Assembly (NCBI RefSeq): GCF_001593005.1
Contig: NZ_LQZQ01000002.1
Location: 248,001-312,000 of the forward strand
From: Roseivirga ehrenbergii
Lineage (GTDB): Bacteria > Bacteroidota > Bacteroidia > Cytophagales > Cyclobacteriaceae
DNA: 64,000 nt
Reading direction: 5' to 3'
Shown: piece after piece, positions 13,701-21,600 of the stretch
Layout of the letters: every line of letters begins with the position of its first letter
How positions within the stretch are numbered: position 1 is the first letter of the stretch
The notes under the pieces: model-generated
What the model was told of the DNA's origin: nothing
Databases searched by the model: none
The model's input: the letters and a program-made list of their open reading frames with translations, nothing else
Made by a program: the position numbers and the translations under genes

Positions 13701-13804
13701 AGGAGAATCTTAAAACTCACTCTGGAAAGTGACAAATTGAGGGATGAATTTCGGTGGAATGGTGAAAAAATAGAAGCATCAACACTCTTTGTTAAGGTGC
13801 TCAT
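1784..13804 (-). CDS. Giant TSP type-3 repeat surface protein with T9SS type A signal
   Basis: About 4006 residues from the ATG at 13804, which keeps a signal peptide ending in SVYAQ; a GTG at 13720 would give a shorter one, and an in-frame start at 13981 would bury the signal. Order of parts (approximate residues): beta-propeller-like domain with 'INRTTGA' motifs, 51-300; SdrD-B-like calcium-binding domain, 300-385; a very long Asp-rich thrombospondin type-3 array (DxDxDGxxD), 385-3400; a LamG-like domain beginning 'LLWLKAND', 3400-3615; an FN3-like stretch, about 3825-3920; and a C-terminal T9SS type A sorting domain with 'PYPNPL', last 80 residues. Two DNRLRE-like beta-sandwich domains (about 711-895 and 2008-2193) and three discoidin-like inserts (about 2246-2380, 2568-2715, 3030-3166) interrupt the array. 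It is presumably exported, cell-surface attached and calcium-stiffened. An adhesin or matrix role is inference. Confidence 0.9.
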   Translation of the reverse strand: MSTLTKSVDASIFSPFHRNSSLNLSLSRVSFKILLFIFLCFGLKTSVYAQISDTFYFVSDDDDNLYTINRNTGVVTLIGDTNVSDIEAIAYYPIPGSKTLYAADGGDFGTLNRTTGAFTLIGEIDGGGTANGSAGPQTLNDVDGLMLDGQTLIMWAVERNDGAPDLLFQINLTTGRYVPSAFGSGIDYLEITGDGIDVDVDDIAVDPISGEIYGVSNDNGSNDILFKVNKTTGEFEFVVTLAEDDVEGLAFNNDGGLYGAEGDGDNRLGLINKTTGAMTNFKAFGGGGDVESLAALVANANEITGTVYEDDDLDGVKDGGETGLENVRVYLYLDQNGDGQVDPEDTRIQSALTDVNGDYSFYYVTTGTLLTTTQSASYPAGYSLTTDNVETMTFTDGVDFGESDTGNDFGLGTGADCDGDGLTDFFEGELDSDGDGILDKCDLDSDNDGIRDDVEGTEDYDDDGIPNYRDRDSDDDGIPDAIEANGGIRPAEYVASQGNLSGAVGANGIVDTRETSAESGVMLATNPDSDNDGFKDILDLDSDNDGILDIREAGATVDADGDGQVDGIVDANNNGYADALESSPLPVTNTDLFYENSNGQTQRPNYIDIDSDADGIDDTREGLSTVGYRFPTLFGDDDEDGILDFWDVSNGNNPIIPVDTDSDGNPDYVDTNSDNDPESDFIEGNDADNNGLADVANSGLDANGNGLDDAFDGDCLNTSEINSIATDHAEEDNSDGTVDLSSGDLELVNETENQTVGVYFPNIVVAQGATVSSAFVQFETDETSTGSITITIEGELIANATTFTTAVNNVSSRDRTIADESWSPANWNSGGEIGAAQKTVDISSIIQEIINQGGWSSGNSIVIIFTGPSGNTRIAEVDPLLVINVEGSVVVCSSNVALPDTDADTEFDFRDFEGVALDTDGDGVPDSIDIDDDNDGIKDVDEGEATDTDGDGIPNSLDLDSDNDGIFDIIEAGGVDTDEDGRVDDDTDGDGDGWANTFDSDNGGTALANPDTDGDGIRNFLDLDSDNDGIVDLIESQATTGTPIIPVGTDTDGDGIDDAFDDDNGGTSTDPEDTESDGTPDYIDTDSDNDGFLDILEAWDTDGNGIANTVPTGIDSDLDGLDNAFDNVFGPNSTTNIYNNEDALDFPNVTTSGMTAERDWREDNEVDSDGDGYINSEDIDDDNDGILDVDEGIEDFDNDGISNNLDLDSDNDGIPDIIEAGGVDTDDDGRVDDDTDGDNDGWADTFDNVGVGQTGTPLVNPDTDSDGNKNFLDIDSDGDGIVDLIESQETTVGPTVPSGTDTDLDGLDDAFDTDHGGSPTSDPEDTDGDLTPDYLDLNSDNDSFSDAQEGWDTDGDLTANTVPSGTDSDDDGLDDAYDDVVGPNSTTNSTNSQTAFAFPDVTTAGDSERDWRETNAVDSDFDGIPDVDDIDDDNDGILDVDEGSGISRDTDGDGIEDRLDLDSDNDGIPDIIEAGGVDTNNDGRVDDDTDTDNDGWANTFDSDNGGNALADPDSDNDGFENRIDLDSDNDGIEDIIEAGGVDANDDGVVDSATDSDDDGWANTFDSDNGGTVLASPDTDGDGLENYIDIDADGDGIVDLIESQATTGTPIIPVGTDTDNDGIDNAFDDDNGGTPTDPEDTDGDSIPDYIDFNSDNDSFSDALEGWDTDNDQVANTVPAGLDSDGDGLDDAYDDVVGPNSTNNPYNDQDANDFPDVSTSGLTSERDWREENTLDADFDGIPDGTDIDDDNDGILDVDETGDTDGDGIVDRLDLDSDNDGIPDIIEAGGVDNDNDGRVDVDTDTDNDGWANTFDSDNGGTALTDPDSDNDGVKNRVDLDSDNDGILDVIEANHTDANGDGEIDGFLDANGTGYDDGVEGSVYVLPNTDLAYENANALPNLPNYIDIDSDADGIDDTREGYSTDDYQFPTDFTDSDGDGILNFWDVDSGNSPIDPVDTDAAGLDDYVDTNSDNDSLSDFIEGNDFNGDGIADAANTGLDTNGNGLDDAFDQECYGGVSSVSSDYAEEDNSDGSVNLGSSDLELLDDGVNQTVGVYFPNINVAQGTSINSAYIQFQADGIQTGTVNITITGELSTNPSTFTTTTDDVSDRLTPGTTASESWSPADWNIDGEIGAAQRTVDISSIIEEIVGQGGWVSGNAIVIIFSGPDDSNKRRAELNPVLYIDASSGVTACSSNVAHQDSDLDGEDDFRDSNGIPAPVDTDADGVPDIDDIDDDNDGILDADEGCVDTIVAGGTGTSATEFVTEVQNPGNAIDGDGGTFAAFKDDESAMDVELRGGGIVVAGTVVTVNAQKRNDGDNFMIISESTDGVTYINSIEYEFDVRREDQDKEYTLTTDATHIRITYSRNGGDLRVNEVSYDAFIIPCTGIDTDSDGISDHLDIDADGDGIVDLIESQATTGTPVVPVGVDTDGDGYDDAFDGDCAPCGAITGVPTGAGEDTDGDLIPDFQDFNSDGDTFSDALEGWDTDGNLVANTVPTGTDTDGDGLDDAYDDVAGINSTTNVYNNQDAYDFPDVTTGGNIERDWREENAADSDFDGIIDTNDIDDDNDGILDVDEGCVNNAASPSGPVDSQSGAGGSLTLINDGNFDNDNGVILNAAGEYIIVDLGSVIPAGVDLAFTLWKSSDNNKTLRFAELPNNTVDLGGGTNPITIDDTDIAGGGSVTSLTYTLDADTRYIQIEMTSRSGGRIEIVEATIQAYTVCDQDTDGDGINDSLDLDSDNDGIPDIVEAGGVDTDNDGRVDNYVESGSNGYADTFDNVETTGTPLADPDTDNDGVDDRLDLDSDNDGIEDIIEAGGVDTDDDGVVDSTTDSDTDGWANTFDSDNGGTALANPDTDGDGIANNLDIDSDGDGIVDLIESQATTGSPVVPGGTDTDGDGIDNAFDDDNGGTPTVLEDKDGDGKPDYLDFNSDGDSFSDAIEGWDTDGDWIADTTPTGTDTDGDGLDNAYDDVVGPNSTTNVYNNQDANDFPDVTTSGETSERDWREANVLDTDADGVADVDDIDDDNDGVLDVDESCTDVSIVGANASSATEIVTRVETPEDGVDGVNASYARFRDDGAQMQVVLRGGSIITAGTDLTIRALRTNNNAANTMTVTESTDGINFSNSQIFSFASQNTYENETYTLTTNATHIRITFNRSGGDLRVDNVSYASFAVPCTGNDTDNDGIPDHLDLDSDNDGIPDIVEAGGVDSNNDGRVDGSTFGANGWENTYDNIETTGTPLTDPDTDGDELENRIDVDSDGDGIVDLIESQATTGTPVIPLGSDLDADGIDDAFDVDCVPCGGITGVPTDPVDTDGDLTDDYLDIDSDNDGLNDIIEAWDEDGDYQADITPNGQDDDEDGLNDNFDNVVGPNSTTNVHNNETANSFPDITTADETTERDWRETNEELCSPGGIDTNFLLWLKANDGGSSWQDVSNNYVSVSPFGTPNSGSLINFNPSNYFDGTDFYNTTLSINSDTYADLAVIVVYQPSENNAGSVWGEDNGNFDRFMLDGGGTNENNAVSNGTSTEDDITGFYSTLSTTLSTVVFDEDEVDGSSVFINGSKEISFTADHGGETSNNLQIGAKGDGTRRFNGLISEVIVYNQLLSPVATRQRIESYLAIKYGITLSSDTDGDDTAFEAGEGDYLASNGTIFWDASEVTAFQNNVAGIARDDASCLNQLQSQSVNPDAIVAMGLDDDVDGLESSNVQNGSAFSADLSALVWGHDGAPLHNQENREFDKLQVNSRLNREWRVQETGTVGTVTVRFDVSGLLGPDENLGTNDEAQIVMLVDADGDFSAGASIVTQSFVVDLDGFVTFQVDLADGAYFTLASSEQYALPITLLSFEAFAETDQIVLEWTTVSEVENSLFRVEKSANGIDFEALGYLDGSGTSENINNYALIDNKPFNGKNYYRLIDIDHNGVENASEIIMVTYYKESNIEIKPYPNPLQKGQTLYISLDQEAELGEVRLHQMNGTEVQIEIERTENRLEVKTSRISQGVHLLTIMVNGKLHKFKIVVTG
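3600..11000 (-). repeat. Six-fold higher-order repeat inside the giant TSP3 gene
   Basis: Beyond the short DxDxDG repeats, a module of about 150 residues recurs six times. Each copy runs from 'GIVDLIESQ' through a 'DGLDDAYDDVVGPNSTTN'-like stretch to 'ERDWRE'. The ERDWRE anchors lie near 3640, 4815, 6190, 8630, 9575 and 10330. Spacing is uneven (about 750 to 2440 bp) because other domains are inserted between copies. The copies differ at many positions, so they are not recent duplicates. Confidence 0.85.
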
Positions 13805-14207
13805 TTTGAACCAATAAAATTTAGATTTGAAAAAAGAACAGACAGCACCAGTTAAAGAATCAGGGTCAGGGCGAATTCCCGATCTGTCCGAATGGGTAAC
13901 CTCATTTATTTTTCCTGACCGTTTCTGGTCATGAACAATAGTTTTCAACTTAGCCCAGTGTTTAGGTGAATACCACTCCAATCGAATAATTCGACTGTAT
14001 ATGTGGTGGCTTTGGGTGAGGCAAATAAAACTCTAAAAAATCTTATTTATGGATCAAAGATAATAAAAGCGTTACGAGGAACAAAAAAACGCATGCTATC
14101 CTTCTATTCCTCGCCAAATATGCAGTAATCTAGAGAGAATACTCCTCTCTAATTTCTCACTGAATTTTGGGTAATAATTGCCTTCAAGGCAAGACCTTTT
14201 TTATAGA
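13805..14207. other. Gap between giant gene and moxR-like gene
   Basis: It holds the promoter at 14055-14089 and two short hairpins near the moxR end: 14131-14151 (7-bp stem TAGAGAG / CTCTCTA) and 14178-14192 (TTGCCTT / AAGGCAA). The second is followed by a T tract on the plus strand only, so neither is a textbook terminator for the minus-strand moxR-like gene. Nothing else was recognised. Confidence 0.5.
14055..14089 (-). promoter_or_regulatory. Bacteroidota promoter for the giant TSP3 gene
   Basis: On the minus strand a -7 element TATCTTTG (14062 to 14055) matches TAnnTTTG exactly. A T-rich -33 element ending in TTG (14084-14082) lies 19 nt upstream. This places the transcript start near 14048 and a leader of about 245 nt before the ATG at 13804. 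Confidence 0.65.
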
Positions 14208-15194
14208 TTAATGATTAATAGGAATCTTCTTTAAAAGCTTACCTATAATGTGCTCGGTAGTAATACCATCAGCTTCAGCCTCATAGTTCAGGATAATCCT
14301 GTGGTTCAATACATCCATCGCAATCGCTTTGATGTCTTCTGGTAACACGTAATCTCGGCCATTCATAAAGGCATGTGCTTTGGAAGCTAGGTTCAAGTTA
14401 ATACTTGCCCTTGGCGAAGCCCCAAATTGCATGTAGTAGGCTTCTTCATTCAAGCCGAAATCCTTAGGGTTTCTAGTAGCAAATACCAGCTCGATAATGT
14501 ACTTCTCAAGTGATTCAGAAATAGAAACTTGGTTTACCTCATTTCTAATACTGAAAATATCTTCTTTGGTCAAAAGCGTTTCAAGCTCAGGCTTAAATGC
14601 CATATTGGCCATTCTACGCATTACTTCTAACTCTTCTTCTTTAGTTGGGTAATCTACTTTTACCTTTAGCATAAAACGGTCAATTTGCGCTTCTGGCAAA
14701 CTGTAAGTTCCTTCTTGGTCTACTGGGTTTTGAGTGGCTAATACCAAGAACGGTCTGTCCAGCTTAAAGCTTGTTTCACCAATGGTTACCGTTTTTTCCT
14801 GCATGGCCTCAAGCAATGCCGACTGTACCTTGGCTGGTGCACGGTTAATTTCATCGGCCAAAACTACGTTAGTAAAAATAGGCCCCTTTTTTACTTCAAA
14901 TTCAGCCTTCTTCTGATTGTAAATCATAGTACCGATCAAATCGGCAGGAAGAAGATCTGGTGTAAACTGAACTCTTTGGAAATCCAAATGAAGTACTTCT
15001 GCAAGTGTATTTACAGTGAGCGTTTTCGCAATACCCGGAACACCCTCTAAAAGAATGTGTCCGTTGGTAAATAAGCCAATCATCAGTCGGTTTACCATGT
15101 ATTCCTGACCTACAACGATTTTACTTACTTCCGATGCTACTCTGCTTATTTTTTCTTGGTGGATTTTAGCCAATTCTGCTGATACCGCTTCCAT
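14208..15194 (-). CDS. MoxR-family AAA+ ATPase
   Basis: 328 residues from the ATG at 15194; a TTG two codons upstream (15200) is a weaker alternative. Numbered from the ATG: Walker A GVPGIAKT at 51-58, Walker B VVLADEIN at 110-117, sensor-1 ATQNP at 153-157, and the C-terminal lid region. Length is normal for the family. MoxR ATPases are cytoplasmic chaperone-like proteins that activate or assemble partner complexes, often with VWA-domain proteins encoded next door. Here no VWA or DUF58 partner is adjacent: the neighbours are two giant secreted proteins, and the gene stands alone on the minus strand. Its client is therefore unknown. A link to surface-protein maturation rests on position only. 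Confidence 0.9.
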   Translation of the reverse strand: MEAVSAELAKIHQEKISRVASEVSKIVVGQEYMVNRLMIGLFTNGHILLEGVPGIAKTLTVNTLAEVLHLDFQRVQFTPDLLPADLIGTMIYNQKKAEFEVKKGPIFTNVVLADEINRAPAKVQSALLEAMQEKTVTIGETSFKLDRPFLVLATQNPVDQEGTYSLPEAQIDRFMLKVKVDYPTKEEELEVMRRMANMAFKPELETLLTKEDIFSIRNEVNQVSISESLEKYIIELVFATRNPKDFGLNEEAYYMQFGASPRASINLNLASKAHAFMNGRDYVLPEDIKAIAMDVLNHRIILNYEAEADGITTEHIIGKLLKKIPINH

Positions 15195-15643
15195 TGTCAA
15201 CTTATTTGTTAAAGGGCTCTAAATTAGAAATTTTGATCAATTACTGGGGTCAATACTTGAACGAGATGTTAAAGTTTTCCAGTGTTGGTAGAATAAGGCG
15301 AATATCGGTCTTTTCTCACTTTATAAAAGGGATTTCCATTTCCTTTTAACAATAATTAACCTGAGCGAAAAAAAAGTTTTGGTTCAAAACTAATTTCTAT
15401 CCAAAAACACACTCGTTTTTTAATAGGCCATTGAAATACGGCTTTCTGTAGCTGACATTTCCTCAAACGCTAGTCATCTTTGCATAATTATATTTTATCG
15501 AAATTACTAAGACGATCAACAAGTCTAAAACTTGTGTTATTCTAAGTTGCCATAATTTTTAAAAAGTTGCTTTTTGGCAATTATACGCATACTTTAGCCA
15601 TAGTTAGACTCGATTTCACCTATCACCTTGGACACCAACTATT
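15195..15643. other. Divergent intergenic region, moxR-like / SprB-repeat genes
   Basis: About 450 bp, AT-rich. Near the right end a near-consensus promoter points toward the SprB-repeat gene: TTG at 15567-15569, 20 nt, TACTTTAG at 15590-15597, about 45 bp before the ATG. I found no clear TAnnTTTG element for the moxR-like gene and no ORF or hairpin worth naming. Confidence 0.4.
15567..15597 (+). promoter_or_regulatory. Probable promoter of the SprB-repeat gene
   Basis: TTG at 15567-15569 and TACTTTAG at 15590-15597 (one mismatch to TAnnTTTG) are separated by 20 nt. The predicted transcript start is near 15604, giving a leader of about 40 nt. Confidence 0.45.
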
Positions 15644-18600
15644 ATGCTGATTACTCACAGTAAAATGTGGTTCATTAGAATAATTATATTATTTACATCC
15701 CTTATGGGGCTGTCGAATAGTGTCTTTTCACAGGGGCCAGTTATCTCAAGCGTTACCATTAATAGCTGTGTAGGGGAAATTAGGATTAGCGTTACCAATG
15801 GTGTTTTGCCTTACACTTTCGCTTGGGAAGATTCAGGCGGAAACCCCGTAGGTGGAAACTCATTTTTGCTAAACGGTATAGGTGCTGACGACTACCGCGT
15901 TACGGTTACCGATGGGAATGGTGACATGACCACCGCAGTTTATACAGTCACAGACCCGCCCGATTTGGTTGGCTCAGTAGTAGTCAACGATGTAAGTTGT
16001 AAGGGTGGTGCAGATGCCCAAGTGGTGGTAACTATGGCCAACGGAAACCCAGATTATGCTTGGGTGCTCACCAACAGCGCAAGCAATATTGTAGGCACTG
16101 GAAATGTAGGCGGAACCATAATCACCATTGGTGGGCTGGGAGTAGATAATTACCAACTGATAGTGACAGATGAAGACGGTTGTGCGGGAGCTATCAACTT
16201 TTCTGTAACAGAACCAGTTGATTTCTTAGGCGCTAATTTAGTTTCTCAAACCGATGCTACTTGCAGCGATTTGGCCAACGGAAGCCTTGAAGTTGTTGGA
16301 ACCGGTGGTTGGGGAAATTACACTTACCAATGGTATACCGAACCAGGTGGTGCTTTCCTAGGAAACGGAGCCTCAATCAACAGTTTACTTCCTGGAACTT
16401 ACCGAGTTTACATTACCGATGACAACGGATGTGTAGTCAACAGAACCTACACCATTGGTTCTCCAGATGCCATTGCCATTACTCCTTCAATTACTGATGC
16501 CTCTTGTAATTCAGGAAACGATGGCGCTATTGCCATTACAGTAACTGGAGGAAACGGAGGATATTCTTATAGCTGGAGCAATGGAGCCCCTTCAAAAGAC
16601 ATTTCAGGTTTAACCGCAGGTGATTACACCGTCACTATTACCGATAATCTAGGCTGTAATTATACGGAAACCTTTACAGTGGGTGAACCAATCGTCTTGG
16701 CCATAAACCCAACCATTACCGATGTTAAATGCTTTGGCGATAACTCAGGTAGAATTCGAACAAACCCTTCAGGCGGAACCGCTCCTTATACATACTTATG
16801 GTCTACAGGAAATACAGGGAAAAACCTAAATAACAGGGTTGCCGGTAATTATACGGTAACCGTTACCGATGCCAACGGCTGTACTGTTTCTGGCTCTTAT
16901 ACCATCAATGAGCCAGCAGCTGCGCTTTCAGTTCAGTCTGTTACAAATAATTCTCCTTCATGCTTCGGAGAAAATGACGGAAGTTTAAACATCGCAATGC
17001 AAGGCGGAACTGCCCCGTATAGTTACTCTTGGTCCAACGGAGCCAGCACTGCCAACCCGACTGGCTTAACTTCTGGAACTTATACGTTAACCGTAACAGA
17101 TAATAATGGCTGTACATTCACCAACAGCTACACGGTAACTGACCCACCACAAATTATGGTTACACCTACAGTGCTCACCGAACCCACTTGTAATGGAGGC
17201 GCAAACGGAAGCATCACTGTACTCGCTAGCAACGGAACTGGCCCATATACCTACGATTGGGGCGGAGGAAATACCGGGCCCACATTAAGTAATGTACCTG
17301 CTGGAACATATACTGTAACGGTTACAGACAATGGCACCACCTGTTCTACAACCCAAAATGTAACCCTAGGCGAACCAGACCTGATTGTTGCGAATGCCAT
17401 AGTGGAAGACATTAGCTGTAATGGCCAAGTAGATGGAAGCATAACTTTGACTCCAACTGGCGGAACAGGAGCTTATACCTACCTGTGGAACACAGGGGCA
17501 ACAACCGACAATATTTCAGGACTAACGGTTGGCAGTTATTCGGTAACCATCACCGATGCCAGCTTATGTTCCGTTTTCGAATCTTTCACCATCGTAGAAC
17601 CCGATCCGCTCACCTCTACCGTGATAAAACAAGATGTTTTGTGCAAAGGCCAATCTACAGGGTCAATTGACCTTAGCCCTGCCGATGGAACAGCACCTTA
17701 CTCTTTCCTTTGGTCGAATGGGGCTACTTCTGAAGACTTAACAAATGTGCCAGCAGGGAATTATTCTGTCACCATTACCGATGCTTCAGGCTGTTCAATT
17801 GTTAAAGCCATTACCATTGCTGAACCAGCCGAAGTTTTGGTTTTAAGCGGAACAGCCACCAATGTAACCTGCAATGGCTCGGCTAATGGAAGCATTGATT
17901 TTGAGGTAACTGGTGGGGTTGCTCCATATTCTTACTCTTGGAATACTGGAGCCGTTACTCAAGACTTAAGTAATCTTTCTCCGGGAGTTTATACAGTGCA
18001 AGTAACCGATGCCAATGGCTGTATAAAATTCGATTCGTTTACCATCACCCAACCAGCCGCTTTGGCTGTAAATCCATCAAAAACCGACATTACTTGCAAT
18101 GGCGCCAATGATGGAATTATCAATCTGAATGTTAGCGGAGGAACTGCTCCTTACACTTATTTATGGAATGATGGAGATACTGGTCAAAACAGAACAGGAC
18201 TTTCAGCCGCAAATTATACAGTAACCGTAACCGATGCCAATGGCTGCCACAACATTCAAAACATTACTATTTCTGAACCACTTGTTTTGAGTGTTACCAA
18301 CGTAAAGCAAGATGTTTTATGCTTTGGTGATGCTTCAGGAGTAGCCAATATCACCGTTTCTGGCGGAACGTTACCTTATTCTTATTCTTGGTCAAATGGT
18401 GATATTACGGAAGACTTGAATGGCGTAGTAGCCGGTAACTACACAGTTACTATTACCGATGCAAAAGGCTGTATTACCACAGAAACTGTTCAAATTAATC
18501 AACCTGCTTCAGCCCTTTCCTTTACCCCAACAGTAGGGCAAATTACCTGCAATGGTGCAGCGGATGGTGCCATCAGTCTAAACGTATCAGGCGGAACAGC

Positions 18601-21600
18601 GCCTTATACTTATTACTGGTCGAACGGAGCTACGAGCCAGAACCTAAGCGGTCTTTCGCCCGGAACCTATAGCGTCATTATCCGAGATGCTAACAACTGC
18701 CAAGTAACTGGCTCATACGATATCACCGACCCGCCAATTCTTAATCTTTCTGGTACAGAAACCGATGTCACTTGCTTTGGCGCAAATGATGGCGAGATCG
18801 ACATTACTGTAAGCGGTGGCGAAGCACCTTATACTTTCGTTTGGTCGAATGGAGATAATACGGAAGATGTTTCAGGTTTGGCTCCTGGAGCTTACACTGT
18901 TCAAGTAATAGATAATCGTGGTTGTTCTATTTCTAAAAACTTCAACCTAAGTCAGCCCACTGCTCTTAATATTGCCTATACCAAATCAGATGTAAACTGT
19001 TTTGGGGGAAATGACGGCAGCATCGACCTGACCGTTACAGGCGGAACGGCTCCTTATTCCTATAATTGGGATAGCGGCCAGGCGCAGGCAGATATTACTG
19101 ATTTGGTGGCGGGAAATTATACCGTAACCGTAACCGATGGAAATGGCTGTCAATCCATCGAAAGCATTGTTATTGATGAACCCGCAGCCGCTTTGGCCAT
19201 CACCAATACAGTTACCGATCTAAGTTGTTTTGGGTCGAATAATGGGTCGATTGCCTTGGTCACTTCTGGCGGAACAGCACCATACACCTATGCTTGGAGC
19301 AATGGTAAAACCACCCGCGATATTTTTGGACTTACCCCCGGAGCATATCAAGTTACAGTAACCGATGCCAATGGCTGCTCGCTTCAAGAAACCTTCAACA
19401 TCACTATGCCAACAGCCCTTGACGTTACGGCCTCCACCTCAAACCTAAGCTGTAACGGAACGATGAACGGAGCAATTGACTTGACCGTAACGGGTGGAAC
19501 AGCACCTTATACCTACGGCTGGAACAACGGAGAAACCACGGAAGACCTGACCAATATTTCTGGAGGAACTTACCAAGTCTTTATTACCGATGCCAATGGC
19601 TGTTCGCTTACCCGAACTTACACCATCACCGAACCGCTCGTTTTAGTGGCCAGCATTACAAAACAAGATGTGACCTGTTTTGGGCAAGGCGATGGAGATA
19701 TTGATGTAACAATTTCTGGGGGAATTGCCCCATACACTTACTCATGGAGCAATGGCGCCATTACAAAAGATTTGGCTAATATTTCTGGTGGAACTTACAC
19801 CCTAACTGTTACCGATAATAATGGATGCCAAACAGTAGAAACTGTTGTAATTGATGAGCCGCTTTCTGCTTTAGCGGCCAGCGGAACCTCTACAGATGTT
19901 TCTTGTTTTGGGGGAAATGATGGAACGGTAGATTTAACCGTTTCGGGAGGAACAGCGCCCTATACTTACGCTTGGAACAATGGCCGAACCACCGAAGATG
20001 TGGCGGGTCTTACTGCTGGAAATTACCAAGTAGTCGTTACCGATGCCAGGGGATGTACCGTAGCTGTTCCATTTACTATTGGCTCTCCAACTTTGTTACA
20101 AGCCAATGCTTCCATTTCTAACATTACCTGTAACGGTGCTGACGATGGAGTCATAGATTTGACCGTTTCGGGCGGTACAGCACCTTATACTTTCCTATGG
20201 TCGAATGGGGCTACTTCAGAAGACCTTTCAGCACAAACACCTGGCAATTATTCGGTACAAATCACCGATGCTAACGGATGCGTGATTTCTAGAAGTTTCC
20301 AAATTACGGAGCCTGCTGCCATGCAGTTGACCTATACTCAAACCAATGTGCTCTGCTTTGGAAATTCTACGGGTGCAATTGACATTACAGTCACAGGTGG
20401 CGTTGGCGGTTATACTTATACTTGGAGCAATGGTGCTACTTCAGAAGATCTTTCGAACCTAGCAGCAGGAAATTATTCCGTTACCGTAACAGATGTCAAT
20501 GGTTGCTCTGTTTCACAGAACATTCAAATCACACAGCCGCTTGCTGCGCTTGCGGTTTCAGAAACTAAAACTAATCTCACTTGCTTTGGAGCAAATGATG
20601 GAGCCATGGACTTAACCGTAACGGGGGGAACAGCACCTTACACCTATGCTTGGAGCAATGGAAAAACCACAGAAGATAATTTCAATGCAGCGGCAGGAGT
20701 TTATGATGTCACCATTACCGATGCCAACGGTTGTTCAATCCAAAAAAGCTATACCATTACAAGTCCAGATGAACTGACTTTAAGCGGAACCACAACCAAC
20801 ATTAGTTGCTTCGGTGCTGACGATGGTGCCATAAATATTACTGCTACGGGCGGAACCGCTCCTTATACTTTTGTGTGGTCCAATGGCGCTGGAACGGAAG
20901 ATGTTTCTGACTTAGTACCAGGCAATTATTCGGTACAAATTACCGATGCCAATGGCTGCGCTAAAACTGAAAGCTTTACCATTACTCAGCCAGCTCTATT
21001 ACAACTCACTTACATCCAAACCGATGTGCTTTGCTTTGGTAATTCTACTGGTGCAATCGACATCACTGTCACTGGGGGAACTGGCGCATACACTTATGCA
21101 TGGTCGAATGGTGCTACTTCGGAAGACCTTTCGAGCCTAGCCGTTGGAAATTATTCTGTGGTGGTAACGGACGTTAATGGTTGTTCAGTTTCAGAAAGCA
21201 TTCAAATCACTCAACCGCTTGCTGCGCTTTCTGCTACAGAAACCACAACCAATTTAACCTGCTTTGGAGCAAATGATGGAGCCATCGACTTAACCGTAAC
21301 GGGGGGAACAGCGCCATACAACTACAGTTGGAGTAATGGTAAAACCACAGAAGATAATTTCAATGTGGCGGCAGGAGTTTATGATGTCACCATCACCGAT
21401 GCCAACGGTTGTTCTATTCAAAAAAGCTATACCATTACAAGTCCAGATGAACTCACGTTAAGTGGAACGACAACCAATATAAGTTGCTTTGGTGCTGCAG
21501 ATGGCACTATCAATATTACTGCTACGGGTGGAACCGCACCTTATACTTTCGTGTGGTCAAATGGGGCTGGAACTGAAGATATTTCTGGATTAGCAGCAGG

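Noticed and set aside
13805-13981. In-frame N-terminal extension of the giant TSP3 protein starting at 13981
   Set aside because: It would place 59 hydrophilic residues ahead of the signal peptide, and the added stretch has no domain-like character. The ATG at 13804 (or GTG at 13720) fits export better, although the promoter near 14055 then leaves a long leader.
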